A stretch of DNA of 64,000 bases from contig NZ_JAUSZX010000001.1 of assembly GCF_030818015.1 (NCBI RefSeq), positions 992,001 to 1,056,000 of the forward strand, written 5' to 3'. Made by a program: the position numbers and the translations under genes. Under the pieces are notes generated by a model. It worked only from the letters and a program-made list of their open reading frames with translations, was not told the DNA's origin and did not search any database. This DNA comes from Arthrobacter globiformis (GTDB lineage Bacteria; Actinomycetota; Actinomycetes; Actinomycetales; Micrococcaceae). Below are positions 52,948 through 61,863 of the stretch, in pieces (positions within the stretch are counted from its first letter, which is position 1; each line of letters opens with the position of its first letter).

Positions 52948-54367
52948 CCTCGGCCCCCGCATGCCGGTGCAGCATAAGGCTGTCGACGGTGCTGAGGAGC
53001 ATCAGCACCGCAATCGACAGGAATGCGCCGCGGTAGGCGGCCACGCCGCTGCCGTCAGGTCCGGCTGACAGGATGCCGCCGAGCCCGGACGAGAGCAGGG
53101 AATCCGACTCGAAGAGGCGCAGCAGCAGGGCGCCCACTGCGATTCCGGCCCCGGTGGCCAGCTGAACGATCGTGGCCGAGACGGCATTGGCAGACGTCAG
53201 CTGCCCAGGCTGGATGTCGGCGTACTGGACCGATGCGTACGCGGAGAAGCCAATGGAACGGAACGCCCCGCTGCACACGAGCAGCGCGAATACCAGCGGT
53301 TCCGGCGTAGCTGGGGTCAGCATCGCGCAGAGGGCAAAGGTGGCAGCCGACGCCAGGGACGCGAACACCAATACGGGCTTGAATCCGAAGCGCCTGATGA
53401 GCGGCGTCGTGGCGGGCTTGATGCCGATGTTGCCGATGAACACGGCGGCCACCATGATGCCCGCATGCAGCGGGCTCCATCCGAAGCCGTTCTGGAACAT
53501 CAGCGGTAACAGGAACGGCACGGCACTGATGGTCAGCCGGTAGATGAAGCCGCCCGAGTTGGTGGCCCGGAAGGTGCGGGTGCCGAACACTGTCAAATCA
53601 AACAACGGGTGGGCCGCGCGACGCATCCAGAAGACCGCCGCTGCCAGCGCGAGAACCCCGGCCAGAATGCTCGGCCAGGTCCAAAAGCCGCCGGGGTGGC
53701 CGCTGGCCAGTTCAAGGCCCGCCACGAGCGCTCCCACGCCGGCCGTTGTGAGGGCAAGCCCAAGCCAGTCCAGCCGGCGGCTGCGGTCGCCGGGAACGGC
53801 GGGGACCAGGCGCAGGGCGGCGAGGAAGGCTGCGGCGCCAAGCGGCAGATTGATCAGGAAGATCGAGTGCCAGGACAGGTAAGTGGTCAGGGCGCCGCCC
53901 ACGAGTGGCGCCAGGACCGGAGCCAGCAGCCCGGGCCAGACGAGATAGGCCGTGGCGCGCAGCAGATCCGACTTTGGCGTCCCGCGAAGCACCAGCAGCG
54001 TACCGACCGGCACCATCATCGCCCCGCCCAGGCCCTGCAGGACGCGGCTGACGGTCAGCACCGTGAGGTCCTGGCTGGCGGCGCACAGCAGCGACGCCAC
54101 GGTGAAGACAGCGATGGCCAGGCAAAAAATCCGCCGGGCCCCGAGTCGCTCCGCCAGCCAGCCGCTCAGCGGGATGCCCATGGCCACCGTCATCAGGTAG
54201 GCGGTCATGGTGATGTTCACGCTGGCCGACGGCACCCGGAAGTCCCCAGCGATGCTCGGGATGGCGGTCGTCAGGACCGTCCCGTCGAGGAACTCCATGA
54301 AGAACGTGGCCGCCACAAGCAGGGCCAGCCTGGGGCTCCAGGCCTGGTTGGCAGAAAGCTTGTTCAT
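52892..54367 (-). CDS. MFS multidrug efflux transporter (EmrB/QacA-like)
   Basis: 491 residues with twelve to fourteen membrane helices. The N-terminal motif AATFFMEFLDGTVLTTAIPS matches the D1/motif of DHA drug exporters, followed by motif A GWLAERLGARRI and motif C-type ATAYLVWPGLLAPVLAPLVGG (quoted in part). The substrate is unknown. The C-terminal 25 residues are Pro/Ala/Arg-rich. It overlaps the end of the RecQ gene by 56 bp on the opposite strand. Confidence 0.9.
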   Translation of the reverse strand: MNKLSANQAWSPRLALLVAATFFMEFLDGTVLTTAIPSIAGDFRVPSASVNITMTAYLMTVAMGIPLSGWLAERLGARRIFCLAIAVFTVASLLCAASQDLTVLTVSRVLQGLGGAMMVPVGTLLVLRGTPKSDLLRATAYLVWPGLLAPVLAPLVGGALTTYLSWHSIFLINLPLGAAAFLAALRLVPAVPGDRSRRLDWLGLALTTAGVGALVAGLELASGHPGGFWTWPSILAGVLALAAAVFWMRRAAHPLFDLTVFGTRTFRATNSGGFIYRLTISAVPFLLPLMFQNGFGWSPLHAGIMVAAVFIGNIGIKPATTPLIRRFGFKPVLVFASLASAATFALCAMLTPATPEPLVFALLVCSGAFRSIGFSAYASVQYADIQPGQLTSANAVSATIVQLATGAGIAVGALLLRLFESDSLLSSGLGGILSAGPDGSGVAAYRGAFLSIAVLMLLSTVDSLMLHRHAGAEVSRPGPAPAEAPRPHRPA

Positions 54368-54463
54368 GCAATCATCCTGCCACCGGAAAGCGCTTTATCG
54401 CCTCGAGCGTCCGGCACGCGGACGGCTGCCGGCGCTGAGGCACAGGAGCCCGGAAAGGCAAAA

Positions 54464-54487
54464 GGCCCCGGTCCGAAGACCGGGGCC
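54464..54487 (-). terminator. Terminator of tRNA-Ser(GCT)
   Basis: GGCCCCGGTC (54464-54473) and GACCGGGGCC (54478-54487) with a four-base loop, followed on the minus strand by TTTTGCC. It sits directly after the tRNA 3' end. Confidence 0.88.
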
Positions 54488-54492
54488 AAACG

Positions 54493-54580
54493 CGGAGACG
54501 GGGGGATTTGAACCCCCGGTGGAGTTGTGCCCCACACTTCATTAGCAGTGAAGCCCATTCGGCCGCTCTGGCACGTCTCC
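54493..54580 (-). tRNA. tRNA-Ser(GCT)
   Basis: 88 nt, class II. Acceptor GGAGACG pairs with CGTCTCC, the anticodon arm is CTTCA-CTGCTAA-TGAAG with anticodon GCT (reads AGC/AGU), the long variable arm is GTGGGGCACAACTCCAC, and the discriminator is G. CCA is not encoded. Confidence 0.97.
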
Positions 54581-54642
54581 AATTGCTATTACTAGCCAAC
54601 CAAGGATACGCAGAACCGGCCATCGAGTGCAAAACGCCGGTG

Positions 54643-56871
54643 TTAGGCCATGCCCTCCGCCAGCGCCTTCCACAGGAAGTGTTGGCTGCGGCCCTGGAGC
54701 GCGGCGGCCTGCCGGTTGTCCGAGGCACCGGCGTGCCCGCCCTCCAGCGCTTCGTGGAACCAGACGTTGGGGATGCCCATGGCCAGCATGCGCGCGGCCA
54801 TCTTCCGGGCCTGCACGGGACCCACGCGGTCATCGGACGTCGCGGTCCAGATGAAGGTCTCCGGATACTCCACGCCGTCCTTCAGCTGGTGGTACGGCGA
54901 GAAGGTCTTGATGAATTCCCAGTGCTCGGGCAGATCGGGGTCGCCGTACTCGGCAATCCACGAGTGTCCCGCCGACAGCTTCGCGTACCGGCGCATGTCC
55001 AGCAGCGGCACCCCGCAGGACACGGCACCGAACAGTTCGGGGTACCGCGTCAGCATGTTGCCCACGAGCAGGCCGCCGTTGGAGCCGCCGACGCAGCCGA
55101 GCCGCTCCCTGCTGGTGACACCCCGCGAGATCAGGTCCCTGGCCACCGCCGCGAAGTCCTCATAGGCGCGGTGCCGGTTTTCCTGCAGCGCTGCGCGGTG
55201 CCAGGACGGGCCGTATTCCCCGCCGCCACGGATGTTGGCCACGACGTAAACGCCGCCCCGGCTGTGCCCCTCCGCAAGGCCGTCGCCTGGAACTGCGGCG
55301 GTGCGCCGCTCCAGCCATGCCCGGCCGATGGTGCCGCTGTACGCGGGCGTGCGCGAGACCTCGAAGCCGCCGTAGCCGGAGAGCTGCGTGGGGTTTTGCC
55401 CGTCGAGGACCAGGCCCCGCGCGGCCACCTGGAAGTACGGCACCCGCGTGCCGTCCGCGGAGACGGCGAAGTGCTGCTGCACCTCGTAGTCCGCCTCATT
55501 GAAGAACGACGGCGACGCCTTCACCTCCGCATGGCTGCTCACCACGCCTGCCCCGGCAGTTCCGCCTGAAGCCCCGCCGCCGGCGGTTCCCCGGGCCAGC
55601 GTCCCGCGGGTCAGCGTGCTCGGGGTCGTGAAGCCCGTGGCAACGAGCCAGAAGTCGTCCCCGGCCCCGCTTTCCGCGTCGTCCTCGTCGTCCACGGCGA
55701 AGGCATTGACGTCGTGCAGCGGCGGGCAGGCGTCCAGCAGCGAGGACCGCCACGAGGCAGCCGGATCCAGTACACGGATTTCCGAGGACACATCCTTCAG
55801 CAGGTTCAGCAGCAGGAAGTTCCGCGTCCAGCTCCAGGACTGCAGGGACGTGTGCGGGTCCGGGGCAAAGAGAACCGTCAGTTCGCGCACGCCGGCCAGG
55901 TACGCCCGGAAATCGGCGGCGAGCAGGGAGCCGGCCGCGTAGGTGGTGCCGTTCACCGTCCAGTCGCGCTGCGGCCTGAACAGCAGCCATTCCCTGTGGA
56001 CGCCCGTGTTCACGTCGGTGGGCACGTCCACCGGCACCCAGCCACCGTCCTGAAGCACGGACGTGCGGTGGTTGAAGAAGTCGATCCAGTCCACCGCGAA
56101 CGTCCGCTCAAAGCCGGGCGTGGAGTCGTGGGCCACGATCGCCATCATGTGGTCCTCGGGAATCTCGAAGATGCGCGGTGCATCCGTCAGGTCCTGGCCG
56201 CGGCGCAGCCGCACGGCGGTGCGGGCGTACGACGACGCAGTGCGGGGGAGATCCTCTGCCGTACTGGCGACCAGCAGCGTGTCCGCGTCGAGCCACGAGA
56301 CGTTCCCCTTCGCCGTCGGGAGGTCAAAGCCGCCGGCGGCGGGATCAACGAAGGTGCGGGTCTTGACGTCGAACTCCCGGTAGCGGTTGGCGTCGCCGCC
56401 GTCGGGGGAGAGCGCCACCAGCGCGCGCCGGTACGGCTGCCCGGGTTCCGGCCGGAGCAGGTTTGCTCCGTGGAAGACCCATTCCACGCCGTCGGCGGCC
56501 GCCAGGGCATCCACGTCGAGCAGCACGTCCCACTCCGGGGCGTCGCTGCAGTAGCTGTCCCAGCTGGTCCGGCGCCACAGGCCCTTGGGGTTCTGCCGGT
56601 CCTTCCAGAAGTTGTAGTACCACTCGCCGTGCTTGTTCACCATGGCGATTTTGTCCGTCGAGTCCAGCACCTCAAGGATCCCGCCCTCGAGCCGGGCATA
56701 GTCGGCGTCCTCCAACAGGTCCTCCGTGCGGGCATTCTGCTCGCGCACCCAAGCCAGCTGTTCCTCGCCGTAGATGTCCTCCAGCCAGATGTTCTCGTCG
56801 GTGGGCGCGGGCGCGGTCTCCGTGGGAGCGGCGCCGGACGCAGGGGCAGAATCAGCTGCGGTGGTGGTCAT
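54643..56871 (-). CDS. Prolyl oligopeptidase family (S9) serine peptidase
   Basis: 742 residues from ATG 56871. An N-terminal seven-blade propeller region (ENIWLEDIYGEEQLAWVREQ to about residue 430) covers a C-terminal alpha/beta-hydrolase with the nucleophile in GCVGGSNGGLLVGN, Asp in TATSDDRVGPV and His in ALEGGHAGASD. The family cleaves short proline-containing peptides in the cytosol; no signal peptide is visible. A low-complexity loop (RGTAGGGASGGTAGAG) interrupts the propeller. It converges with no gene closely; a tRNA-Ser lies downstream. Confidence 0.92.
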   Translation of the reverse strand: MTTTAADSAPASGAAPTETAPAPTDENIWLEDIYGEEQLAWVREQNARTEDLLEDADYARLEGGILEVLDSTDKIAMVNKHGEWYYNFWKDRQNPKGLWRRTSWDSYCSDAPEWDVLLDVDALAAADGVEWVFHGANLLRPEPGQPYRRALVALSPDGGDANRYREFDVKTRTFVDPAAGGFDLPTAKGNVSWLDADTLLVASTAEDLPRTASSYARTAVRLRRGQDLTDAPRIFEIPEDHMMAIVAHDSTPGFERTFAVDWIDFFNHRTSVLQDGGWVPVDVPTDVNTGVHREWLLFRPQRDWTVNGTTYAAGSLLAADFRAYLAGVRELTVLFAPDPHTSLQSWSWTRNFLLLNLLKDVSSEIRVLDPAASWRSSLLDACPPLHDVNAFAVDDEDDAESGAGDDFWLVATGFTTPSTLTRGTLARGTAGGGASGGTAGAGVVSSHAEVKASPSFFNEADYEVQQHFAVSADGTRVPYFQVAARGLVLDGQNPTQLSGYGGFEVSRTPAYSGTIGRAWLERRTAAVPGDGLAEGHSRGGVYVVANIRGGGEYGPSWHRAALQENRHRAYEDFAAVARDLISRGVTSRERLGCVGGSNGGLLVGNMLTRYPELFGAVSCGVPLLDMRRYAKLSAGHSWIAEYGDPDLPEHWEFIKTFSPYHQLKDGVEYPETFIWTATSDDRVGPVQARKMAARMLAMGIPNVWFHEALEGGHAGASDNRQAAALQGRSQHFLWKALAEGMA

Positions 56872-56932
56872 GCGCCCATCCAAACAACATCCCCGCTCAG
56901 CTAGCAAGTCACATGCCGATACTCTGGAAGGC

Positions 56933-58909
56933 GTGGCTATTTCGCAGAGCATCCGGACGGCGCTGATTGGCGCCGGTCCCCGGGGTACCAGCGTGCTGGA
57001 GCGGCTGCTCGCCAACTGGTCCGCCGCCCGCCCCGCCGGAGCCCGCCTGCACATCGATGTCATCGATCCGTTTCCCGCCGGTCCGGGGCACGTCTGGCAG
57101 CCCGGACAGTCGCGTCTCTACCTGATGAACACGCAGTCGTTCTACCCCACGCTGGTTCCCGAGGACACGGGTCTGGCCGCGCCGGTGGCGGGCACCACCT
57201 TCGACCGCTGGCGGAAAGCCCAGCAGCACAGCCCCCTGCCGGAGCTCTCCGACGACGAACGGGCAGAGCTCGCCGTGCTGGGATCCGGCGACTTCCCCAG
57301 CCGCGCCATCTACGGCCGCTACCTGCGGTCCACCTTCGAGGAGCTGCTCGCCGCGCTGCCTGACGGCGTCACCATCGACATGCACCAGGCGACGGCCACC
57401 GCTGCGCGCCGGCAGCAGGACGGAACGTTCGACGTCGAACTGAACGGGGGTGGACTGAACGACGGCGGGACCCTCACCGTCGATTCCGTCGTCCTCGCGC
57501 TGGGCCACCTCGCGTCCCGCCTCAGCCCGGAACAGCGCGAACTGCAGGCTGCCGCCGCCCGATTCGGCCTGCGTTACTTCCCGCCCGCCGTCCCGGCCGA
57601 CGTCGACTGGAGCGTGATTCCTGCCCAGGAGCCGGTATTGGTCCGCGGGATGGGGCTGAACTTCTTCGACGTGATGGGCCAGCTCACGGAGGGCAGGGGA
57701 GGGAAGTTCGTGGAGGCAGGGGACGCCCTCGAGTACCGGGCTTCGGGCCAGGAGCCGATAATCTACGCCGCGTCCCGGCGCGGAACGCCGTACCGGTCCA
57801 AGGCCACCCTTGCGGGCTACTACCCGGCGTCGGTCACGCTCCGCTACTTCACCGGGAAGGCACTGCAGAGGTTCGCGGCGGCCGGAATTGTTCCGGCGTT
57901 CGACCACGACCTCTGGCCGCTCTTGCACCGGGACGCCCTCTGGGCCTATTACACAACCCTGCTGCGCTCGCAGCCGGATGCCGTTCAGGACCATGCCGCG
58001 TTCCTCAAGGAGCTGGACGAGGCACTGCACCCGCATGCCCACAGCACCGGGCGGTGGGAAGAGGACTTCAATGCCGTCGTAGGCCGCCATGTCCATCCGG
58101 GCAGCAGGCTGGACCTGCGAGGCCTTGCCGCTCCGCTGTCAGGGCGGACCTTCGCCTCGCGTGCCGAGCTGGATGCCGCCGTCGTCGATTACCTCGACGA
58201 CGATGCGCGCCGCTCCGCGCTCGGCGAGGACGACCCCGTCAAGATGGCCATCGGGGCGCTGCACCACGGCCGTGCCGTGCTGAAATCGGTGGTGGCCGAC
58301 GGCGGGATCACCGATGAGTCATGGGTCGCCGGCCTGCGGGGCTGGTTTGAGCCCTTGGTGGAGGGCCTCGCCAGCGGTCCTCCGGCGCTGCGCGCCGAGC
58401 AGTTGGCGGCACTGGCACGCGCCGGAATTGTCAGCTTCGTGGGTCCGGATCCTAAGTTCGGCGTGGCCCGCGGGAAGCGCGCCTTCACCGCCGCCTCGCC
58501 GTGGGTGCATGGGGGTGCCGCGGAAGCACACACGCTGGTGGAGGCACTGGCGCCGGCCAACCGGGTGGCCCTCAACGAGTCCCCGCTGCTGGAGCAGCTC
58601 CTCGCCGACGGGCTCGTGCGGCCACGGACCATGATGACGGTGGAAGGCACGCCGGTGCAGTCCTCCGGCCTCGACGTCCGCCCGCACCCGTACCGGCCGG
58701 TTGCGGCGAACGGCGAGCTCACGGACAGGATGTACGTGCTTGGGCTTCAGCTCTCGGCCACCCAGTGGGGAACGGCCATTGCCGCCGAAGCGGCCCAGCA
58801 GGCCGGTCCGGTGTACCCGAGCGGACAGCGAACCCTCCGCGACGCCGACGAGATCGCCCGCGGCATCCTTGGCCTTGCCCCAAACGCCTCCTCAGGTCCT
58901 GCCGCCTGA
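56933..58909 (+). CDS. FAD/NAD(P)-binding protein (large flavoprotein of the FAD-NAD(P)-binding family)
   Basis: 658 residues from GTG 56933 (start uncertain because the SD GGAAGG is very close). The N-terminal dinucleotide motif is ALIGAGPRGTSVLERLLANW, followed by HVWQPGQSRLYLMNTQ, typical of the PF13454-type flavoproteins that also include ornithine/lysine N-oxygenase relatives. A second motif, SVVLALGHLASRL, and ASRRGTPYRSKAT follow. No membrane segment. The substrate is unknown. The C-terminus ASSGPAA falls in the first unit of a 32-bp tandem array, so the repeat provides its stop codon. Confidence 0.82.
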   Translation: MAISQSIRTALIGAGPRGTSVLERLLANWSAARPAGARLHIDVIDPFPAGPGHVWQPGQSRLYLMNTQSFYPTLVPEDTGLAAPVAGTTFDRWRKAQQHSPLPELSDDERAELAVLGSGDFPSRAIYGRYLRSTFEELLAALPDGVTIDMHQATATAARRQQDGTFDVELNGGGLNDGGTLTVDSVVLALGHLASRLSPEQRELQAAAARFGLRYFPPAVPADVDWSVIPAQEPVLVRGMGLNFFDVMGQLTEGRGGKFVEAGDALEYRASGQEPIIYAASRRGTPYRSKATLAGYYPASVTLRYFTGKALQRFAAAGIVPAFDHDLWPLLHRDALWAYYTTLLRSQPDAVQDHAAFLKELDEALHPHAHSTGRWEEDFNAVVGRHVHPGSRLDLRGLAAPLSGRTFASRAELDAAVVDYLDDDARRSALGEDDPVKMAIGALHHGRAVLKSVVADGGITDESWVAGLRGWFEPLVEGLASGPPALRAEQLAALARAGIVSFVGPDPKFGVARGKRAFTAASPWVHGGAAEAHTLVEALAPANRVALNESPLLEQLLADGLVRPRTMMTVEGTPVQSSGLDVRPHPYRPVAANGELTDRMYVLGLQLSATQWGTAIAAEAAQQAGPVYPSGQRTLRDADEIARGILGLAPNASSGPAA

Positions 58910-59048
58910 ATCCGGACGCTTCCTCAGGTCCTGCCGCCTGAATCCGGACGCTTCCTCAGGTCCTGCCGCCTGAATCCGGACGCTTCCTCAGGTCCTGCCG
59001 CCTGGGTCCGGACGCTTCCTCAGGTCCTGCCGCTTGGGTGGGAACGCT
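58889..59048. repeat. Five tandem 32-bp repeats spanning the flavoprotein stop codon
   Basis: Units start at 58889, 58921, 58953, 58985 and 59017. Each begins TCCTCAGGTCCTGCCGCC and continues TGAATCCGGACGCT; the fourth and fifth drift (TGGGTCC, TTGGGTGGGAACGCT). Unit 1 contains the stop TGA (58907-58909) of the upstream gene. Since 32 is not a multiple of three, the first units offer the same C-terminal peptide in each reading frame. Confidence 0.92.
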
Positions 59049-59092
59049 CCCCCATTTTCCCGGCGTATCGCCAGCCTCAGGCCGCACAAAGC

Positions 59093-59132
59093 ATGCCGGC
59101 CGGTAGCTTCCTGCGAAGCTCCCGGCCGGCAT
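59093..59132 (-). terminator. Terminator after the two-domain VOC gene
   Basis: ATGCCGGCCGG (59093-59103) pairs with CCGGCCGGCAT (59122-59132), with an inner AGCTTC/GAAGCT stem. It lies 18 bp past the VOC stop on the minus strand. Confidence 0.8.
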
Positions 59133-59149
59133 TCGTTCAGGGACGTGGG

Positions 59150-59971
59150 TTACAGGGCGCCCTGTCCGCCGGTCTCGGCGACGTCCGCCTCGCCCTGGCC
59201 AGTGTCGGCGACGAGCTTGAACCTGGCCCCGGTGGGGTCCGTCAGCGTGGCCAACCGGCCGAAGGGGGTGTCATCCGGCCCGTCGACGAGGGTCGCGCCC
59301 AGGCTGACAGCTTTGTCGATGGAGGCGTCTGCATCCTCGACGGCGAAGTAGATAACCCAGTTGGAGGGGACTTCGCCGGGAAGGTCGGCTGTGGCGTCGT
59401 AGATTCCGGCCTTCGCGTCCCGGCCTGCCCCCAGGGTGGTGTAGCGGAACTCCGGGGTGTCACTCATGACGTCGGTGTTCCAGCCGAACACCTCCTGGTA
59501 GAACTTCACCGCAGCGGCGTAGTCCTTTGTGTGGAGCTCATGCCAAGCCGACGCGCCTGGCTCGGCAACAAGATCGAAGCCGCGCATCTCCCTGGGCTGC
59601 CACGCGCCGACGGCGGCCCCGGAGGCGTCACCGAAGAAGGCCATGTGGCCCTGTTCCGGGACATCCATGGGCTCCATGTAGACCTGGCCGCCGTTGGCGG
59701 TGACCGCCGCGGCCGTGGCGGCGACGTCGTCGGTGCGCAGGTACACGGACCACGCGTCCGGCATGGTGGCCTGGTCCTCCTGCTTCTGCATGATGCCGGC
59801 CACGCTCTTGCCGTTCTTGGTGGCGGTGATGTATCCGCCGTACTTTTCCTGGTCTCCAGTCTGGAAATCCCAGCCGAACAGTTCGCCATAGAACTGCTTC
59901 GCCTGGTTGGTGTCGGTGGTCATGAGGTCAATCCAACAAGGTGCGCCGGGCGTGATTTCAGGGGTGGGCAT
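59150..59971 (-). CDS. Two-domain VOC (glyoxalase-like) protein
   Basis: 273 residues from ATG 59971 (AGGAG upstream). Two VOC repeats: the first with PCWIDLMTTDTNQAKQFYGE then LFGWDF, the second with AWHELHTKDYAAAVKFYQEV then FGWNTDV. Paired modules like these form one compact metal-dependent or binding unit. It is related to actinobacterial 27-kDa antigen-type hypothetical proteins and not clearly to glyoxalase I. It appears monocistronic with its own terminator. Confidence 0.88.
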   Translation of the reverse strand: MPTPEITPGAPCWIDLMTTDTNQAKQFYGELFGWDFQTGDQEKYGGYITATKNGKSVAGIMQKQEDQATMPDAWSVYLRTDDVAATAAAVTANGGQVYMEPMDVPEQGHMAFFGDASGAAVGAWQPREMRGFDLVAEPGASAWHELHTKDYAAAVKFYQEVFGWNTDVMSDTPEFRYTTLGAGRDAKAGIYDATADLPGEVPSNWVIYFAVEDADASIDKAVSLGATLVDGPDDTPFGRLATLTDPTGARFKLVADTGQGEADVAETGGQGAL

Positions 59972-60113
59972 AGTCTGCTCCTGGTGTGCTGTGCGGGATG
60001 TCTCCGCAGGTCATGGAGGTACTACGGACAGGACAGACACTATGCCGGGGGTGGGACAGTTTCAATGGGCGGCCGCCAGCTTCAATGGGCGGCTGCCGGC
60101 GCCGTCAGTTCGC

Positions 60114-60245
60114 TCAGCGCTGGTCCGAGTATGACGTGGCCGGCTCCTGGTCGTCGTCGGCCTCGATCCACTCGATGAAGTCCTTCAGCGACATGCACCA
60201 GTAGTAGTCCGAGTACCGCAGGCTTTGCTTCTCAGCCTTGCTCAT
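60114..60245 (-). CDS. Small acidic aromatic protein of 43 residues
   Basis: The minus-strand frame from ATG 60245 reads MSKAEKQSLRYSDYYWCMSL and later KDFIEWIEADDDQEPATSY, to TGA at 60114. GGGGGTCGAGG lies just upstream of the ATG. The high aromatic content, the acidic cluster and the codon choice look like a real actinobacterial small protein rather than chance. It lies between the VOC gene and tRNA-Ser(TGA). The function is unknown. Confidence 0.6.
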   Translation of the reverse strand: MSKAEKQSLRYSDYYWCMSLKDFIEWIEADDDQEPATSYSDQR

Positions 60246-60462
60246 GACCTCGACCCCCACATGCAACGGTGGATGCGGAATCTCCCTCCCGCGGTCGCGG
60301 GAAAGAGCGGTGCTGATACAAGTGAACGCCTTCGGCGACGGCCGCGCATGAGTGGGGCGTACTCGAATTCTCCAAAGCAGGTACTCGGATTACCTGATTT
60401 TCGGGCGCGCCTGTCCGCACCCCTACTTGCCCGTACAAGTGGGACACTACTTGGCCATGCAA

Positions 60463-60504
60463 AAGGCCGGCCGAGCCAACCTTTCGATTGGCCCGGCCGG
60501 CCTT
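60463..60504 (-). terminator. Terminator of tRNA-Ser(TGA)
   Basis: AAGGCCGGCCGAGCCAA (60463-60479) pairs with TTGGCCCGGCCGGCCTT (60488-60504) with one mismatch, followed on the minus strand by TTTTGC. It is about 48 bases past the tRNA 3' end. Confidence 0.8.
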
Positions 60505-60551
60505 CAAAATGGCCGTATTGCCGTGCATTTCGCACGACGCCGGCCCCTGCG

Positions 60552-60639
60552 CGGAAGGTAAGAGATTCGAACTCTTGGTACGGGGTTACCGCACACTGGT
60601 TTTCAAGACCAGCTCCTTCGGCCGCTCGGACAACCTTCC
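60552..60639 (-). tRNA. tRNA-Ser(TGA)
   Basis: 88 nt, class II. Acceptor GGAAGGT pairs with ACCTTCC, the anticodon arm is CTGGT-CTTGAAA-ACCAG with anticodon TGA (reads UCA/UCG), a long variable arm (GTGCGGTAACCCCGTAC) is present, and the discriminator is G. CCA is not encoded. Confidence 0.97.
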
Positions 60640-60752
60640 CTGACTAGTAGTGTTTCATAGGCAGTTGGCTGCAACAAAAATCGCCGCGTGGCAGTTGTCG
60701 CCGGTGCACAGTATTTTTGGGGCAGGAATCAGCTAGAAATCGGGAGTTCGCC

Positions 60753-61736
60753 ATGAAAGCCGTCTTTATCTCGGAGCCCGGCGGGCCGGAAGTGCTGGAA
60801 ATCCGCGAGGTGCCGGCTCCCGAGCCGGGCCAGGGCGAGGTCCTCATCGATGTTGTGGCGGCGGGCCTGAACCGCGCCGACGTCCAGCAGCGGAGGGGCT
60901 ACTACCCGCCCCCGCCGGGTGCCTCGGAGATACCAGGGCTGGAGGTTGCCGGCAGGATCGCGGGCTTCGGCCCGGGGGTGACCAAGCCGTTTTCCATCGG
61001 GGACAAAGTCGTGGCGCTGCTGTCCGGTGGCGGCTATGCGCAGCAGGTCGCGGTGCCCTCGGAACAGGTGCTGAGGATTCCCGACGGCGTCGATCTGGTC
61101 ACCGCTGCCGCCCTGCCTGAAGTGGCGGCCACCGTGTATTCAAACCTGGTCATGACCGCGCAGCTGCAGCCGGGGGAGACGGTCCTGATCCACGGCGCCA
61201 CGGGAGGCATCGGCACCATGGCCATCCAGTTGGCCAAGGCGTTGGGCGCTACCGTGGCAGCCACCGCGGGCACCGACGAAAAGGTCAGCACCGCCAAGGC
61301 ATTTCTTGGTGCGGACATCGCTATCAACTATGCGGAGGAAGACTTCGCCGAGAGCCTCCGCACGCAGAACGGGGGCAAGGGTGCCGACGTCATCCTGGAC
61401 GTGGTGGGCGCCAAGTACCTGCAGAAGAACGTCGACGCCCTTGCGGATTACGGCCGGCTCGTTGTCATCGGGCTGCAGGGAGGCGCAAAGGGGGAACTGG
61501 ACCTCGGTCAGCTGCTGCGCAAGCGGGCAGCCGTCGTGGCCACGGCGCTCCGGCCCCGACCGGCTGCGGAGAAGGGCGTCATCATGACGGCGGTCAGGGA
61601 CTACGTGTGGCCCCTCGTCGCTGAAGGGCGGATCCACCCGCTGGTGGCCAAAACCTTTCCGCTGGACCAGGCCAGGGCGGCCCACAAGTACTTCGACTCC
61701 GGCGAACACGTGGGCAAGGTCCTACTGGTGATGTAA
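60753..61736 (+). CDS. NAD(P)H-quinone oxidoreductase-like MDR protein (PIG3/QOR type)
   Basis: 327 residues from ATG 60753 (CGGGAG six bases upstream). GroES-like half with NRADVQQRRGYYPPPPGASE then IPGLEVAGRI, the Rossmann motif VLIHGATGGIGTMAIQLAKA and ADVILDVVGAKYL. No catalytic-zinc ligands are seen, as usual for quinone oxidoreductases and PIG3. It probably reduces quinones with NADPH and has a general stress or detoxification role. It is monocistronic, upstream of the PadR operon. Confidence 0.92.
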   Translation: MKAVFISEPGGPEVLEIREVPAPEPGQGEVLIDVVAAGLNRADVQQRRGYYPPPPGASEIPGLEVAGRIAGFGPGVTKPFSIGDKVVALLSGGGYAQQVAVPSEQVLRIPDGVDLVTAAALPEVAATVYSNLVMTAQLQPGETVLIHGATGGIGTMAIQLAKALGATVAATAGTDEKVSTAKAFLGADIAINYAEEDFAESLRTQNGGKGADVILDVVGAKYLQKNVDALADYGRLVVIGLQGGAKGELDLGQLLRKRAAVVATALRPRPAAEKGVIMTAVRDYVWPLVAEGRIHPLVAKTFPLDQARAAHKYFDSGEHVGKVLLVM

Positions 61737-61804
61737 CGCCGCCCCCGAGCGGTAGATACTCAGTATTGCGCTTCACCAAAAGACGGACTAGGCTCGGAAC
61801 ATAC

Positions 61805-61841
61805 GCGGTATGCACGCGCCTTGGGGGCGCGTGCATACCGC
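61805..61841 (+). promoter_or_regulatory. Perfect 16-bp inverted repeat in the padR leader
   Basis: GCGGTATGCACGCGCC (61805-61820) pairs with GGCGCGTGCATACCGC (61826-61841) across TTGGG. The distance to the SD of padR (AAGGAG) is 13 bases. It could be the PadR operator (TATGCAC...GTGCATA symmetry) or an RNA hairpin that limits translation or transcription of the operon. Confidence 0.75.
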
Positions 61842-61863
61842 CGACTTCCAGCCAAGGAGCCAG

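Noticed and set aside
60061..60100. Two tandem 20-bp near-copies starting TTCAATGGGCGGC
   Set aside because: Only two units, with no feature linked to them; not enough to call a functional repeat.
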